Assembly: GCF_000227135.1 (NCBI RefSeq)
Contig: NC_018238.1
Location: 161,945-225,944, forward strand
Length of the DNA: 64,000 nucleotides
Source: Leishmania donovani
Lineage: Eukaryota > Euglenozoa > Kinetoplastea > Trypanosomatida > Trypanosomatidae
Direction of reading: 5' to 3'
Under the pieces are notes generated by a model, which was given only the letters and a program-made list of their open reading frames with translations, was not told the DNA's origin and did not search any database. Positions within the stretch are counted from its first letter, which is position 1. Each line of letters opens with the position of its first letter. The translations under genes and the position numbers were made by a program. Of the stretch, positions 62,301 through 64,000 are shown piece by piece.

Positions 62301-63770
62301 ACGTTGCCGGCCCCCTCCCTCCCTCCTCATCCCTCTTTCCCCATAATCTTTATCAAGGTTTTATCTATCCGAACTTGTCTAGCGGATCACCAACGAAAAA
62401 AAAACGTGACGCACCCAAACACACAACGGCAGCAGAAACTCTTTTTTTTTACGCTTCTGTTTGCCGATTTTCTCTTGGATTGGAAGATAACTACTTCCCC
62501 TTGCCGTTCCTCTTCTTTTCGGTTCTCTCCGCGCGCGTCTGTGCTTGTGATTGCGCGTACTACATCACCACTGAAGTTGCTGTTTTCGTTTGGCGAAGCG
62601 GGCACGAGTAATCCGCCTTTTTCTGGATTTTTGGTTTTCTTCACCTCATCTCCTGTCTTTCTGTCTTCCTGCCTCTCACTCCCCCGCTATTCATTGTTCT
62701 CCCTTTCTTGCTTTGTCTCGCTGTCCTCTTCCTTTTCTCTGTGATTTTGTTGCCGTTGTCTTTCATCTCTTCGCTCCTATAAGGGCTACACGTGTGTGTG
62801 TGTGTGTGTGCTTGTGCGTACCAGAACCCGTTTTTTTCTCTTGCCCGTCCCCCTCCCTCTCTCTCTGTCTGCCGTCTTTTTTTTGTTTGCTTGTGCGCTT
62901 GCTTGTCCCTGCCCACGTGCTCCTCTCCTTCCATCTCCCAATCTCCGCGTATCTGTCCCCCTTTTTCGACTTGTTTCGCGACTTGTTGTGAAACTGCGTG
63001 AGTGTCGTCGTCGTCTTGCCGTTGTGAGATCGACGCTGCTCTGTCTTTTTTTTTCCTTTGTTGACGGCTCCTTCTCCGTATTTTGTTTTCCATTTGGCCG
63101 TCCGCACATTTTTTTTTGCATATTTCGTCTTTGTGGGTTCACGTTATCGTTTCTCGTGCCTCTCTTCCCCTCGTCCGTCCCCGTCATCTTTTCGTCTCTC
63201 TCTGTTGTGTGTGTGTGTGTGTATGTGCTTGAAAATCTATTTGGCGTTTTTGTTTCCCCCTTTGTTGTTGTTCCACCACGCGCGTTTTTCTGTTGGTCAC
63301 ATCTTCGCCTCACCTTTTTCAAGTTTTCTTTGACAACCTTTCTGTTTGTTCACACTTTCTTCGTGCGTGTTCGACTCTACCCCCACGCCCTTCTCGCTCT
63401 CTCGGGTCCCCCACGTGTTGCTGTCTTCAGTAGGACGGACTCTCTCACACGACAACAGACCACGGGAAAACAAACAACAAAGAAAAACTGAACGCGGCTT
63501 CTGCGCTCCTCTGATACTTGGGTGTCGTACTTCACAGTGATCGTCGTGGGGTGACCCCCACCCCTCCCAAAAAAAAAAAAAAACAGAAAGATATTCTTTT
63601 TTACCGTCTTTTTCACAATTGGGCTTCGCCTTGTTCTCATCCCACCCCACCATTTTCTTGAGCGGCGCTCTTCTCTGTTTTACATTTTTTTTCGTTGGTG
63701 TTCCCTTTTTTTTCGTCTACCCCCGTTGCTTATTTTTCTTTTCGCCTTCTACCTTCATATCTGTGGCCTG
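57401..63770 (+). other. 6.4 kb pyrimidine-rich stretch without a gene
   Basis: The plus strand is dominated by C and T, with many T-runs (57550-57559, 58680-58690, 58700-58709, 59930-59939) and CA microsatellites (57424-57440, 59335-59365, 61604-61624). The long plus-strand frames here (for example 59703-60626 and 61344-62744) are built almost wholly from Ser, Leu, Phe and Pro, as expected from translating CT-rich DNA, and have no domain. The stretch is most simply a very long intergenic/5' UTR region preceding a gene beyond the window. Confidence 0.6.
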
Positions 63771-64000
63771 TGCCATCTGCATCTCCCGGCCCCGGGGGGC
63801 TCGCGTGACAATAACTTGCGACCCGGTGCACCCAGTAGGGTTTCAACCCTCTTGCCTGCTTAATCGGTCTCCTTGGCTCTGTAAGCACGCTGCAACCCTC
63901 CCAAATTTTGTACGGACTCGGGCAAACAAAAAACAGCGACGGTGAAGAGGCGAGCAAGTGTTCTTTGCAGTCAGCAACAACAAAAGCAACGGGCCCCCAT
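63771..64000. other. Window end, normal composition, nothing recognised
   Basis: Pyrimidine bias ends. No start of a coding region or RNA gene is seen before the window ends. Confidence 0.4.

Noticed and set aside
59564..63491. Long plus-strand open frames (up to 466 residues)
   Set aside because: Composed almost only of Ser, Leu, Phe, Pro and Cys, in several overlapping frames, as expected from CT-rich DNA; no domain or coding-like conservation pattern.
63780..63950. tRNA-like T-arm (GGGTTTCAACCC) near the window end
   Set aside because: No matching acceptor, D-arm or anticodon arm on either strand.
1..64000. CRISPR arrays, bacterial operons, spliced-leader RNA array
   Set aside because: Repeats are either tandem units with identical spacers, dispersed retroposons or microsatellites; no spaced direct-repeat array and no spliced-leader sequence was seen.

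Overview
The window looks like a nuclear chromosome segment from a trypanosomatid of the Leishmania type. The evidence is: intron-less, GC-rich genes strung on one strand for tens of kilobases; long pyrimidine tracts and GT/CA microsatellites ahead of genes (trans-splicing signals); a ~550 bp retroposon-like repeat with an A-rich tail lying 3' of several genes (SIDER-like); and 5S rRNA and tRNA genes grouped between transcription units. The species cannot be fixed from the sequence alone.

Layout. From 1 to 43.1 kb every convincing gene is on the minus strand: cytochrome b5 (1958-2386), a frameshifted membrane-protein pseudogene (4676-5604), a Tex-family S1 protein (6561-10328), a decayed gene beside an 849 N gap (13142-14304), an equilibrative nucleoside/nucleobase transporter (17060-18712), a GT61-type glycosyltransferase (20244-22187), a PUS10 pseudouridine synthase (22965-25127), an APC-type amino acid/polyamine permease (26693-28408), a divergent protein kinase (32045-33781), a small one-helix membrane protein (36704-37102), a TPR protein (37716-38939), and a large protein with a nucleotidyltransferase-like core, zinc-binding cysteines and an mRNA cap N7-methyltransferase domain (39911-43093). 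From 51.6 kb genes are on the plus strand: methylcrotonoyl-CoA carboxylase beta (51582-53648) and a CCHC zinc-knuckle protein (54616-56409). The last 7.5 kb has no convincing gene and is mostly pyrimidine-rich.

The 43.1-51.6 kb interval is therefore a divergent strand-switch region, where polymerase II transcription is expected to start in both directions. It holds a polymerase III cluster: 5S rRNA and tRNA-Leu(AAG) on minus, tRNA-Ala(CGC) and tRNA-Gly(CCC) on plus. It also holds a GC-rich island (46.8-50.2 kb) with a repeat shared in inverted orientation with the window's left edge and a decayed pair of C2H2 zinc fingers, possibly a retroelement remnant.

Five SIDER-like copies are present (4.0, 15.5, 19.5, 30.6 and 44.0 kb). 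Three lie in the expected 3' UTRs of the transporter, glycosyltransferase and kinase genes, in the sense orientation, so these mRNAs may share post-transcriptional control.

Assembly caution: seven gaps are exactly 99 N, and each is bracketed by the same sequence on both sides. These look like overlapping contigs that were not merged, so local duplications next to those gaps are probably false.
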